A stretch of DNA of 64,000 nucleotides from Aristolochia californica (taxonomy: Eukaryota; Streptophyta; Magnoliopsida; Piperales; Aristolochiaceae), in NCBI GenBank assembly GCA_029961685.1, contig JARWKL010000004.1, positions 35,886,986 through 35,950,985 on the forward strand, given 5' to 3'. Both the position numbers and the translations under genes were made by a program. The notes under the pieces were generated by a model. That model was not told the DNA's origin. It saw only the letters and a program-made list of their open reading frames with translations, and did not search any database. Shown piece after piece: positions 10,159 to 20,320 of the stretch (position 1 is its first letter; the number at the start of each line of letters is the position of its first letter).

Positions 10159-11652
10159 CCATGGTGGAAGGCGACAATGGAAGAAGAAAGGCATGCACTC
10201 TATGAGAATCAGACAGGGGCACTAGTTCCTTTTCCATCAGGAAAAAAACTTGTTGACTATAAGTGGATCTATACAGTTAAACACAATCCAGATGGGTCAG
10301 TTGCTCACCTTAAGGCCCACCTCATTGACAAAGGCTATACATGGTGTTATGGAATCAATTATAAGGAAATGTTCTCTCCGGTGGCCAAATTGAATTTGGT
10401 ACATATCTTGTTATCTCTTGCTGCTAATTCTTCTTGGCCGGCCTATCATCTTGATGTGAAAAAAGCTTTGCTCAATAGGGATATAAAGGAATAAATTTAT
10501 ATGAAACAACCACCTTGATTTGTTGTTGAGGGGGAGTTGGTATGTCGATTGAAGAAATCCCTTTATGGTTTGAAATAGTCTCCTTGTGCATGGTTTGATA
10601 AATTTAGCCAAGCACTAATATGGGCCAGATTTCACAGATGTTCCATAGATCATTCCATGTTTTTAAAGACACATCTAAAGGGAAAGTGCTTTTGTCCATC
10701 TATGTTGATGATATTGTCTTTACCAGCAGTGATCTTGAGGGCATTCAGAAAAGCAAGGAAAAGAAATGTGAAGAGTTCAAGAGAAAAGATTTTGGACTAC
10801 TTAAATACTTTCTGGGTATTGAAGTATTATAGTCCAAACATGGGATTATACTATCTCAAAGGAAGTATGTCCTTGATCTACTGGAGGAGACAAGAATGAT
10901 GGGGTGTAGACCAACAAAAACCCTTATGGATTCAAATACAAAATTATCTGCAGGCACTAGAGAATATGTGGATATCAGAAAGTATCAAAGACTTGTGGTG
11001 AAGCTCATTTATCTCTATGTAACAAGGTCGAATATATCATATGCGGAAAGTGTGGAGATTCAATACATTCACAAACCACAACTTACTCATTGGCAAGCAC
11101 TATAAAGAATATTGTGATAGTAGCAAGAAGCTCCAGGGAGAGGGCTTCTCGATAAGAACCATTGTCACTTCAACATAGAAGGGTTCTCAGATGCAGACTG
11201 GGCCGGATCCCCGGATGACAAAAAATCTACTTCAGGACATTGTACAATGGTTGGAGGGAAGTTGGTTACATGGAGAAGTAAGAAGCAGAATGTAGTTGCA
11301 AGGTCCAGTGCAGAAGAAGAATACAAGACCATGGCACACATAATTAGTGAGCTTTATGAATCATATTCCTTCTCTCTAAAATAGGATTCTATAAAGAAGC
11401 TCCAATGGTTCTACATTGCAATAATCAAGTGACGATTCATATCACCTCAAATCCGGTCTTACATGAGAAAACAAAGCACATTGAGCTGGAGTGCCACTTT
11501 ATACAAGAGAAATTCCACGCCGACATATTATCTCTCAAACATATCTCCTCACAAGGGCAAGTTGCAAACATTCTCACAACAACAGTCACTCATAAAATCT
11601 TGTCCACCATTTGTAGCAAGTTGGGCATCTACGATGTTTTTTACTCCTAGAA
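10159..11652 (+). pseudogene. CoC reverse transcriptase and RNase H
   Basis: 10177-10494 holds the RT start (MEEERHALYENQT, KWIYTVKHNPDGSVAHLKAH). 10620-10832 holds VLLSIYVDDIVFTSSDLEG with the YVDD site and LLKYFLGIEVL. 10896-11105 and the following frames give the connection and RNase H (EGFSDADWAGSPDD near 11180-11220). 11405-11650 gives [20 protein letters not shown] and the end [13 protein letters not shown]. Stops occur at about 10495, 10515, 10577 and 10832, among others. The order is complete but inactive. Confidence 0.85.
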
Positions 11653-11662
11653 TGAGGGGAAG

Positions 11663-12100
11663 TGTTAGAAGGTGGGACCAAACCCACCATGCCTACACAA
11701 GGTGGCATGATGAGTCACCACATGAGGTGGCATGATGAGACATCACACGAGGTGGAATCCTCATCACATGAGTTGGAAGATTTGGCAACCTTGATTAATG
11801 TAATTGATTGATCTTCCTTTCATTGATGTAATTTAGCCAATCATGATTGATGTAATTAAGGATCTTAATTGATTGAGGAGTTTCCCTAAATATGTAATGG
11901 AAATAGTATAAATAGGGGTTTTGGTTGATGGTTTCAATCAAACTCTCCTCTTCTCAAGTTCATGGAAGAGTCTCTCTCCTAGCCTAAAGTCTCTCTTCTC
12001 CCTTTTCTCTTCTCTCCTCTCCACCCAAGCTCTCTCTCTCTTTTCTCTTTTCTTCTCTTCTCTCTTCCCTCTCTTCTCTCTCTCTCATTTTTCTTGAGGT
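11663..12100 (+). repeat. 3' LTR of CoC
   Basis: It begins TGTTAGAAGGTGGGACC directly after the polypurine tract. It contains TATAAATAGGGG near 11910 (likely TATA box) and ends in a CT-rich region. The exact 3' end is unclear because 12000-12090 is CT simple sequence; no clean CA end or target duplication was found. A diverged relative occurs at 18040-18300. Confidence 0.75.
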
Positions 12101-12106
12101 TTCAAG

Positions 12107-12247
12107 CATGGGGTAGATAAACTGCCAAATGGACCATTATATTTTAAATATATGAAGGAATCTCTCAATCAAGTACATCCACTGATATTGAACCAAACCA
12201 CACAATCATGTATCATGGGGTAGATAAACTGCCAAATGAACTATTAT
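12107..12247 (+). repeat. Short direct repeat, two copies
   Basis: The segment CATGGGGTAGATAAACTGCC and its following ~14 bases occur at 12107-12140 and again at 12213-12247, about 106 bases apart. It may be the edges of an old insertion. Nothing coding was recognised. Confidence 0.6.
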
Positions 12248-12779
12248 ATAAAAAATGAGGATGGCAATATTTTTTTCCAACTTACATAAGATCACATTGA
12301 TGTCTCCTTGTAATTTTTTCAATGTATCAATTCTAAATGTTTTTTAATGCAACTCTCTAAAGATAGTCCGAACTCAATGATTGGAGTTGTTACACTGTTT
12401 GACAGATAACCACGTAACCCCACCAGAAGATAATGTTGCATCACTATGTGACAATTAGTATACTTTAAGCTTGATAAGTTTGGGGGAATCAACACTGACA
12501 CAATGTGATATATTTGAAGAAACCCCATTTGGGAACTTAATCCTATCAAGTCATGTAGCATTAATGTCTTCTCATCGTCCCTCCTCCAACAACCCCCCCC
12601 CCCCCCCCCCATCCCATCCCCTCTTCCTGTGCAGTCAGTCCCCCCTCCAAACCAGTCTCCCCCTCCTTACACAAATCACCATATAATAAATCTTACCTTG
12701 AAGTGGTGGCAAGTGAGAGTGTCCAATAGTGACGTGTTGCATGCAACGCTGAAGATTTTTTTGACAGGATTTTGGTAGT
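12248..12779. other. Unassigned sequence with an 18-nt C run
   Basis: No recognisable protein or element was found. The short open frames here (for example minus 12319-12612) have no familiar motif. A run of 18 C lies at 12593-12610. Confidence 0.5.
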
Positions 12780-13846
12780 GGCAATAAGAAGAAGAGGGAA
12801 GAAGATGGAGGAGAAGAAAAGGTGAGGGAGGAAGAAAAAGACTAGGGGTGAAAATCCAACATTAGGCATGCGGCCCGAGGTAGGGTGAGGGGGGAAAGAG
12901 AAAAAAGGAGAGGGAAAAGAAAATGAAAGGTAGAGGAAAAGTAGAAAGAGAAAGGAAGAAGAGGGGAGTGAAAAAAGAAGAGGAGAAAGGAAGAAGAAAG
13001 GGAGAAAGGAAAAAGGAAAAGGAAATAAGGAAGGGAAAATAGAAAAAAAATAAAAGAAGGAAAAATGAAAATAATGGGAGAAGGGAAAAGGAAAAAAGGT
13101 AGGGAAAAGAATAAGGGGAAAACGAAAAGAAGATAAAGGAAAAAAAGAAGGAAAATAGGAGGACAACAAAGAAGTGATAAAGGAAAAAAGACGAGGAAAA
13201 GGAAGAAATAGGAAGAAAAGGAAAAAAATAGGAGGAGAAGAAAAAAGGGAAGAAAGGAAAAAATAAAAAAGGGAAAAACTGAAAAAGGAGAACAAGAAAA
13301 AAAAACGAAGATCCTTTCCCGTCCTTCTCCCAATGAATTTCCCAATTTCACTGGGAAAAATCATGTTTCCCAAATTTTCTCTCCTCCTCTACAAGGAAAA
13401 AGGAGAAGAAGGAAAAAGAGGAAAGAAGAAAAGGAAAAAAGGTGAAGAAGGAAAAAAAAGAAAAAGAAAAAGGAAATGAAGGAAGAAGAAAAGAAAAAAA
13501 AATAGGTGAAGAAGAAGAAAACAAAGGAAGCAATGAAAAAAGAAAAAAAGGGAAAAAAGGGAAAGATGAAAAAAGGAAAGATGGAGAAGGAGAAAAAGAG
13601 AAGAAATATTAAAATGAAAAAGAAAAGGAAAAAATGAGAACCAAAAAAAAAAAAATGGAAGAACCTAAACTCACTAGGAGAAGGTACTTTCTCCATGCAA
13701 ATTTCCAAATTTTGCTTGGAGAAATCCAATTTTCCAAAACAAATTGTCCTCCTCTTCAAAAGGAGAAGAAAGAAAAAGAGGGAAAAAATAAAAAAAAGGA
13801 TAGGATAGAAAAAATAAAATAGGAGGAGAAGAAAGAAATGGAGAAC
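12780..13846. repeat. ~1.1 kb purine-rich (GA) low-complexity tract with an internal ~360-bp repeat
   Basis: The plus strand is almost wholly A and G over 12780-13310, 13395-13660 and 13757-13846. Two non-purine islands at about 13307-13395 and 13665-13757 are related to each other (both contain a variant of CAAATTTCCAAATTTTGCTT with TCCTCCTCTTCAAAAGGAG-like flanks), so the tract is built of at least two ~360-bp units. Minus-strand open frames here are only Phe/Ser/Leu low complexity and are not genes. Confidence 0.85.
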
Positions 13847-14277
13847 TATTGATTTTCAGGACTCCACGGATTTAGCTCATGGAAAAAAAAAGGAGAGAGA
13901 CCCATTGGAAGAAAACCAGAGGAAGAAGAGATTATGGACTTGATGTCCAAACCCTCACCCTGAAGCTCTATTTATAGATTAATGAAACTATTGTATTACA
14001 ATAATACCCTTGAACTTAGGGTTTAGGCTTTTAACCCTGGAACTGTAACCTAATTACATCAATGCCATCTCTATAAGATGACCCTTTATTTACCATCTTG
14101 CCTTCATTGTATGTGAGCCTATGGGCCTACTCTTTGATTTGTGGGCCTTGAGCCCGTCTTCTATATCTCTTGGGGGTTTGGTCCTTCCTTGGTCGTATGG
14201 GCTTGAGCCCATCTTCCAACACACTTGGATATGTGGGTCTTCCTTGGTCGTGTGGACTCGGGCCCTATCTTCAAACA
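13847..14277 (-). repeat. Solo LTR of the K family
   Basis: It matches the two LTRs of element K (52642-53080 and 55271-55684) over its whole length. On the minus strand it starts TGTTTGAAGATAGGGCCC and ends GAAAATCAATA. The flanks AGAAC (13842-13846) and AGAAA (14278-14282) are a one-mismatch target duplication. No internal region is present, so it is the product of LTR-LTR recombination. Confidence 0.85.
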
Positions 14278-14562
14278 AGAAATCCTAGTGATTTTTTTTA
14301 ATTTGCAGGGTGAAGGTACTTGTACCCAAAGACCTCCCAGCAAATTTCATTTAATTCAATAATAGACGATTCTAGAATTTTATTTTTGGCAATGAATTGT
14401 GAAATTCGTTAACAAAAAGTGATTTCTACCAGCAAAAATTCATCAGAAGAAATTTTATCTCCCAGTAATTTTTTTAAAATTTTCCAGGAAAGGTCTTTAC
14501 ACCAATGCATTTAATTTCATTAGTTGGTTGTTTTGTTGGTAGAACGGAATTTCTTGTAGTAA
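14278..14562. other. Possible end of a CACTA-type DNA transposon
   Basis: The sequence ends with GGAATTTCTTGTAGTA near 14562, resembling the inverted CACTACAAGAAAT terminus of plant CACTA transposons with one base changed. The upstream 200 bases have the repetitive AAATTTC/GAAATT texture seen in subterminal regions. I did not find the other end, so this is tentative. Confidence 0.3.
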
Positions 14563-14814
14563 GAGGGGATAAAATAATGCAGAGAGAATTAAGAGAAGGC
14601 TAGAGCAAAATGCTCTAACACACCCTATTCCTCTATTTATAGTTGAAGTATTACAATATCCAGAATTCCCTTAGAGCTACAACTCTTAAGAAAAAAAAGA
14701 TTTAAAAGGACACCCACTAGCTTGCCTTATTACAAAAGTCACACACCTCTCTTTAGAGAGATTCTTTTTACAAAACTATCACCTTACCTTATGTAGGTGA
14801 CATATTAATGTCTG
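14563..14814 (-). repeat. Copia LTR fragment related to CoB/CoE LTRs
   Basis: The segment CTCTATTTATAGTTGAAGTA, followed by a ...CCCTTAGAGCTACAACTC... stretch and AAAAGGACAC, parallels the middle of the CoB LTR (5150-5225). Its ends are not defined. Confidence 0.5.
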
Positions 14815-15139
14815 AGAAAATATGCTCATCTTTGTGCTCTTAAGCATCTATACACTACAAGATCCATTGTCGAAGCATATGTTACTCATATGGGAAAATT
14901 GCATGGTATACCACAAGTTTAAAGTCTCGAATAGAAATTCAATTTTCTAAGCACCTTTAGGAGAAATGTATTTCATTTGCAAGGTACCACTCATGAGTAC
15001 CACATATCATCCTCAAACAAATGGGTAAATAAAAGTGGTTAATCAATTCTTAGAAACTTACTTGTGCTGGTTTTTTGGTGAAAACCCCACTTTCCTGGAT
15101 ATTTTTTTTTCACTTGGGCAAAATACTTCCATAATACTT
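14815..15139 (+). pseudogene. Gypsy integrase core remnant (GyB, 5' part)
   Basis: Broken plus-strand frames read FVEAYVTHMGKLHGIPQV and then a variant of STTYHPQTNG followed by IKVVNQFLETYLCWFFGENP. These match the chromovirus integrase core around the third catalytic residue (AYHPQTDGQTEVVNR). The catalytic Glu of the QTE motif is lost (IK). The remnant is cut at about 15139 by the small LTR element M and resumes at about 17390. Confidence 0.7.
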
Positions 15140-15465
15140 TATCAAAGAGAAGATATGGAAGAGTCTTACATAACTCTCATAGTAAGAAGTCTCACAAAGC
15201 TAAAATTAATATGGTGGAGTCTGACAAGAGTCTCACACGAGGATGTCTCATAGAGGTGTCTTAGTTAAAGGTGTTTTAGTTATGTTAGTCTTCTATTTAT
15301 ATTCAATTGTTCAATTGTTCTAGGATTTATCCTTTAGTTTTTAACTTTAAGTGTAACTTGGAAAAAGATACTTTGATTTTAATTGGATCCTACTTGTTTC
15401 CTCTATTATAAATAGAGGCTCATATACTCAAATTACATCAAGTTTGGAGAGTATTTCTCTTTTCA
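15140..15465 (+). repeat. 5' LTR of M
   Basis: It shares AGATATGGAAGAGTCTT, the AAAGGTGTTTTAGTTATGTT segment and TTCTATTTATATTCAATTGTT with the right copy. TATTATAAATAGAGGC near 15400 is a likely TATA box. The first bases are altered (TATCAAAGAG where the right copy has TGTTGAAGAAC), so the left boundary is approximate. Confidence 0.7.
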
Positions 15466-17031
15466 AAAAATGGAACATGGTATCATAGTGGATTCTGTGA
15501 GTTGACTCAATCAACCCACAGAGATAATGTGATCAATTTTTTATCTATCATCTCTAGTAGTTTAGGTTCGTATTATCTTTTCTATCTTTCCTTACCCAAT
15601 ACCTGTTATTTTCTTGGCCTTTACACCTCCATACTGAACTTTTCATATTAAAAATTATATATTGACTAAAAGATCTCTAATTTTACTTTCCAACACAAAA
15701 ATAAATTTGGAAATCAGATCTTTTTGCAAATATAAATAGATATTTGAAGCAACAAAGATTAGACTATGAGAGAGGTTTGAGCAACAATAGAAAACTTCAA
15801 CTTTAAAGACATTTTATAGCATCAAGAATGAGACTTTATATGAATAATTATAGTTCTAGTTTCATAAGGAGAAAAATTTATGTCAATCAGATCTATATTT
15901 AAAGAGATATTCGTATTGGAGTCTACAAGGGTCAAGCTACAGAATGAAGAAAATGAAGACGTCATAAAAGATTCAAGAATGAAGATTTTGATGTAAAATA
16001 TCTTTGAGCCTAGTTTCTCTAGAAACAAACCTTTTGTGATACTGAGTGATATTTTTGGAGATATCAATATCAAAAGTACCAAAAATTAGTTCTTCTGAAA
16101 ATATCTCTTTTTTCCTTATCTTCTCCCCTATTATATCTCCATGTATTGACAAGAAATGAGTTTCATTTTCTCCTTAAATATCAGTTTTTGAGGCAAGTTT
16201 CTCTTCTAATTAGAGAGTTTTTGTCATATTTAATCACTCCATGATGTGCGTTCAAGGTATGCAATATCTTGCTTTGATGTTTCTTTCGAGTTTTACGTTT
16301 TTTTTACTCGGTTGCGTATCTTCTACATAGTTAACTCCAAAAAAATTGTGGTCACCCCAAGAAATACTTGGTCAAATTTATTATGTTCTATAATTATTGT
16401 CTCACCTAGTTTAAAAAAAGTCACTTTGCAAATATGAGTGTTAGATAGTCACTTCCTTCCGATTAAATTTGTTTTCCTCTAGTATCTCTTTTGTTTACTA
16501 TCTTGTATTTTTATCACTTCAGAGCAATGCCTAGACCCACTACCTAAAAATTATACGAGTATGCCTATCATCCAACTTGAGTCAAGTATCTTGTTCTTCG
16601 CGCAAGAGGTGATTTGTGTTTGAGTTACCCTTAAAAAGTGAGTAGTCTATATGTTTTGAACTAAAGTTAGACCGTTATTCCACCTTTAAAATTGAGTGGA
16701 GTGTATTTCAGACCATGACCATTTTGACTGGTGTATGGAGCTTTGTCGTATGGCTAGGAATGATTTTCTTCTCTCACATTGTGTTTTGTCCAAGCTAGGT
16801 CTCTATGTCCTTTTTATCCCCAGCTTGAAGGGGAGAAGTAGAAGTACTCAAAAGAGGTATTTTGTTCCTCATGTTGTGGTAATTTTTGTGTAGCCAAAAT
16901 ATTCAAAAAAGGGGGAGCACAAAAGCCGAAGTTTTTACATCTATGAGGAATTATTTTTAGCAAAAGAAAATTGAAGACCAAGAATCCTTTTCATTGCAAG
17001 CTGAAGTTATGAACTTCAGTTTGAGGGAGAG
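15466..17031 (+). other. Internal region of M, no recognised coding sequence
   Basis: After the priming site this region holds only short frames without copia or gypsy motifs. Near 16890-16925 a GGGGGAGCACAAAAG segment, and then the purine tract at 17021-17031, mark the 3' end of the element. Confidence 0.6.
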
Positions 17032-17228
17032 TGTTGAAGAACAGATATGGAAGAGTCTTGAATTGACTCTCACACAACCAGAATTAATATGGGGGAGTCT
17101 TACAAGAATCTCTTAGGAGGAGGTCTCGCAAAAAAAGTCTCATTTAAAGGTGTTTTTGTTATGTTACTCTTCTATTTATGTTCAATTGTTTTAAGACTTA
17201 TCTTTTAGGGTTTAACTTTGAGTGTAAA
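17032..17228 (+). repeat. 3' LTR of M (truncated)
   Basis: It starts TGTTGAAGAACAGATATGG directly after the purine tract and matches the left LTR up to the TTTGAGTGTAA segment. The rest of the LTR is missing and replaced by sequence leading into a long C run. Confidence 0.75.
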
Positions 17229-17249
17229 TGAGACACATGAACATACTCC

Positions 17250-17250
<1 letters not shown>

Positions 17251-17283
<33 letters not shown>
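17251..17283. repeat. 33-nt poly-C run
   Basis: Uninterrupted cytosines. It is the longest of several C runs in the window and lies just beyond the truncated LTR of M. Length in such runs is prone to sequencing error. Confidence 0.9.
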
Positions 17284-17389
17284 TGCCAAGCACCACCGCT
17301 TGTTGGCTTAGTAATGCATGAAAAGTCACCATGACAAGCATGAAAAGTCACCATGAGAAACAATACAAGGAAGTGGAATTTTTTTGTTG

Positions 17390-17790
17390 GCAACTGGGAC
17401 TACTTTAAGCTCCAATTCTACATCCAACAATCATTTGCCACCAAACAAAATCAAAAGCTAGCCCCATGATTCTTTGGCCCATTCAAATGTAGACTACCAT
17501 TTTCACTTACTAGAAGACTCTGCCATCCACCTTATCTTCCATGTCTCTCAACTTAAAAAGCAACATGGAGAAGCACATCCTATTTCAACCACTCTACCAT
17601 CCATCATAGTAGAACTATTGTCATTCCCTTGGATATAGTGAAAAAAGTGTCGATTACAACATTACACCAAGTTACATACAGATCTTTTCATGTAATGGGA
17701 TTAGGCCCCATTAGATGAACCTACCTGGGAATGTGAGGATTATTTCCTTCTATGGTTCCCTTACTTTCAAGCTTGAAGGGAAGGTTGCAA
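17390..17790 (+). pseudogene. Gypsy integrase C-terminus and chromodomain remnant (GyB, 3' part)
   Basis: Broken frames read KLQFYIQQSFATKQNQKLAP and FFGPF (the chromovirus KLQPYRQ...KLAPRYFGPF segment), then DSAIHLIFHVSQLKKQHG (VFHVSQLK motif) and finally DEPTWECEDYF, a chromodomain core. This is the continuation of the integrase at 14815-15139, displaced by M and the poly-C region. It is thoroughly inactive. Confidence 0.8.
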
Positions 17791-18300
17791 GAGGGTGGAA
17801 TAATAGAGAACAAATTTAAACCCCTAGAAGAACTGAGATAAGAAAAAGAAGAACTTAGAAAGAAATAGGCGCCACCAAAAAATAGCATGGGGAGGTGGTG
17901 CACATCCTAAGAAGCAACGGGGAGTGGAGTATGACAAAAAAATTGGAATTTTGTATGGAAATACTATTAAGGGTAAATATGGAATTCCAAGAGGCTAGTC
18001 AAAGAAAGGCCTACTTTCCTCTTCTTGAAAAGATCTCTAGAGATATTTTTTTATTAAATTAGCAATTTCCTTGTATCTCTCCTTGATTTATGTAATCTTA
18101 GCTTTGGTTAATATAATTAAGGAATCCTGATTTATCGAGGAGTTTCCCTAATATTTCAATGAACAAAATGTAAACAAGGATGTTGATTGAAGGAGAAAAT
18201 TAGTAAAGCCTTTCTTAATTCTCTTTAATCTTGCTCTCTCTCCTCTCCTCCTAGAATTCGTTCCCTAGTCCTTGCTCTCCCTCTCTCTCACTCTTCCTCT
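17791..18300. other. Debris including a diverged CoC-type LTR piece
   Basis: From about 18040 to 18300 the sequence TTAATATAATTAAGGAATCC, followed by GAGGAGTTTCCCTAA and TCTCTTTAATCTTGCTCTC, parallels the CoC LTR at 11850-11990. No complete LTR or target duplication was found. Confidence 0.55.
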
Positions 18301-19741
18301 TCTTGTCCCTGGAAGCACCTTACTGCCTCCTTCCATATTCCCATACATTGTCGTCTTGTTTCTTACGAAGCCGTTGCATTCTTCTCTAATCACTCCATTT
18401 TTCTATCAAGTCCCACTCATTAAACGTCCCTTACAGCTCATAAATTCCAGCCTTCTTCTTCACCCTTAGTTTCTCCACTTAATAGCTAAAGTAGATAGGA
18501 CCTTAAGGAGGTTCTATAAAAACACTATCCTTTTAAGAAGCAACAATTGTCAGAGAATCTTTGGCAAGCTTAAATGGACAAACAAAAAGGAGACGTCAGG
18601 TTTGTGAATTATATATGGCCTGTTGCATCGGATGTGCATGCAGATTTGAGAATTGGACATGGTTTATCGTGTGGCATGTCAATGAGGATCCAAACTCTAG
18701 CCGGTTAAACCTCTATCCAGTTTATCACGTCAGATGTGAAGTTGTCTTCAACCTCTAGTCAGTTCAAATTTCACAAGCCTTTTAAATTCGAAGTTATGGC
18801 ATATGGGCACTTGTCTTATATTGGAGCTAACCATTGTAGACAAAAAGATGAAGCCATTGATTACTCTTACTGCAAAGAAGGTGCATGACACAAGCATTCA
18901 TTACCGTCCATTGATTTTTATGCATCTCGTATTTGATAAAGGCGGTAGTTCACATATGAGACTAGCAATAGATGAAATTGGTTACAGGAAAATCACCAAG
19001 CCCCTCAAACCTGTATTTTGGATATACCATGACTATCCAAGTAGGAATTTTTTGAGAATTGAAGTATGGTTGCCATGGGTACTTGTTCTTTGGTACTGGT
19101 TCTTTGTGTTGTGTTTTATTGAACTCTAAACCATGTGTGGGATAAAGGGAGTGAAGGCCTAGTTTTCATTGAACGATAATGATGTTACCAAGGATAGAGG
19201 AAGCAAAATCTATGGTCGGAACATTTTATTTAAAAAATACAGTACAAAAGACAAGCTTGGCAGGTGTTGCACAATAAAATAGTAGGAATTTTTTTCAGGT
19301 AATGTTGGCTCAAACTAGGGAATTAATGCTGACCAATATTATACACAAATAAAGTTTCAAACTTTAGCACAAAAAATTCTATGCAATTTGTGGTAAATTT
19401 AGAGAAGGAACATAAATAAACATCACCACCTAGTAAAGAAAAAAAACCCACTTAATGAGTGCTTATGAGACAAAAGGTCATCTGTTTATGTTTGACGTTT
19501 TTGCAATAAACATGGCCAACATTTTGTAACAGGTGTAGATAATAGCAATTCAAGATACTTCACTGTCACAAACATATTCGAGGTAGAAAAAGCAACATGT
19601 TGCTATACACAAGGTTACAAGGACAAATAAGAAAAGAAAAGAAAGCAAAAAAATAATGAACATAAAGAAGAATTTCATAATATATATGAATTGATTAGGT
19701 CAACTCACATACCCAAGATCATTGCTCTAATAGCATATTGG
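18301..19741. other. No recognised gene or element
   Basis: AT-rich sequence with short open frames only. The longest (plus 18803-19129, 108 aa) has no motif I know and no neighbours that would support a gene. The stretch ends at the TSD (ATTGG, 19737-19741) of element CoD. Confidence 0.5.
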
Positions 19742-20265
19742 TGTTAGGAATTAGACGCTCTAATTCCAAACTAACGAGAGAAATAATAATAATCATGAAA
19801 GAAAAGAAAAGCAAGCACGAGAACAAACAAGATTTATATAGCTTCGCCTCAAGGTAAGACTACGTCCTATCTTCTGCCGCAACAATAATCCACTATGAAG
19901 ATGAAATAGTTTACAAGAGAAATTGAAAACTTACAGGCATTTTTTCTCTAACCTCTTCTCGGCCACCAATTGATGATTTTACTCCAGGTGATAATCATAA
20001 AACCCTAATAGCTCCCTCCCTCACCCCCCCCCCCCACCCTTAATATAAAGAGAAAAGTAGGGCAACTACTTTACAAGAATAAAATTCCAAAACTACCCTA
20101 ATGAAACAGTAGTTAAAATATCGTAGACCTGGAGGGGGCTCCACTCCCACACCCTTGGGAGGGGGACTCCCTACCCCCTTCCAACCCCCCACAGGGACCT
20201 TACCATAAAGGTCAATCCGCGTACTGACTTAGCGTAGGGCGCTGATTAGGCTCCACAACTTAACA
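19742..20265 (-). repeat. 3' LTR of CoD
   Basis: On the minus strand it starts TGTTAAGTTGTGGAGCC and ends TAATTCCTAACA. A C-rich run (12 C at 20024-20035) lies inside, at the same LTR position as the 19-C run in the other CoD LTR. TTAATATAAAGAG nearby may be the TATA region. Confidence 0.95.
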
Positions 20266-20320
20266 ATCTCCCACTTGGAGGCTAATCCATCATCAATATC
20301 TCTACAACGGCAACAAATTT

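Larger units (their letters stand above)
9262..12100 (+). mobile_element. CoC: Ty1/copia element lacking its 5' half
   Basis: Plus-strand copia that starts abruptly inside integrase at about 9262 and runs through RT and RNase H to a polypurine tract (AATGAGGGGAAG, ending 11662) and a 3' LTR from 11663. It belongs to the same lineage as CoB and CoE by protein, but its LTR sequence is different. Its 5' end is fused to the truncated 5' side of CoB. Confidence 0.85.
15140..17228 (+). mobile_element. M: small non-autonomous LTR element inserted in GyB
   Basis: Two related LTRs in direct orientation (15140-15465 and 17032-17228, the second cut short) enclose about 1.57 kb without recognisable protein. 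A priming site (TGGTATCATAGTGG, about 15478) follows the left LTR, and a purine tract (TTTGAGGGAGAG) precedes the right LTR, so the element is on the plus strand. The longest internal open frames have no known motif. It splits the gypsy integrase GyB. Confidence 0.75.

Noticed and set aside
12693..13759. Minus-strand open frames of 130-226 codons made almost only of Phe, Ser and Leu
   Set aside because: They are the translation of the purine-rich low-complexity tract. They have no domain, and overlapping frames are equally open.
18803..19129. 108-codon plus-strand frame as a gene
   Set aside because: No motif, no support from neighbours, and in a region of element debris.
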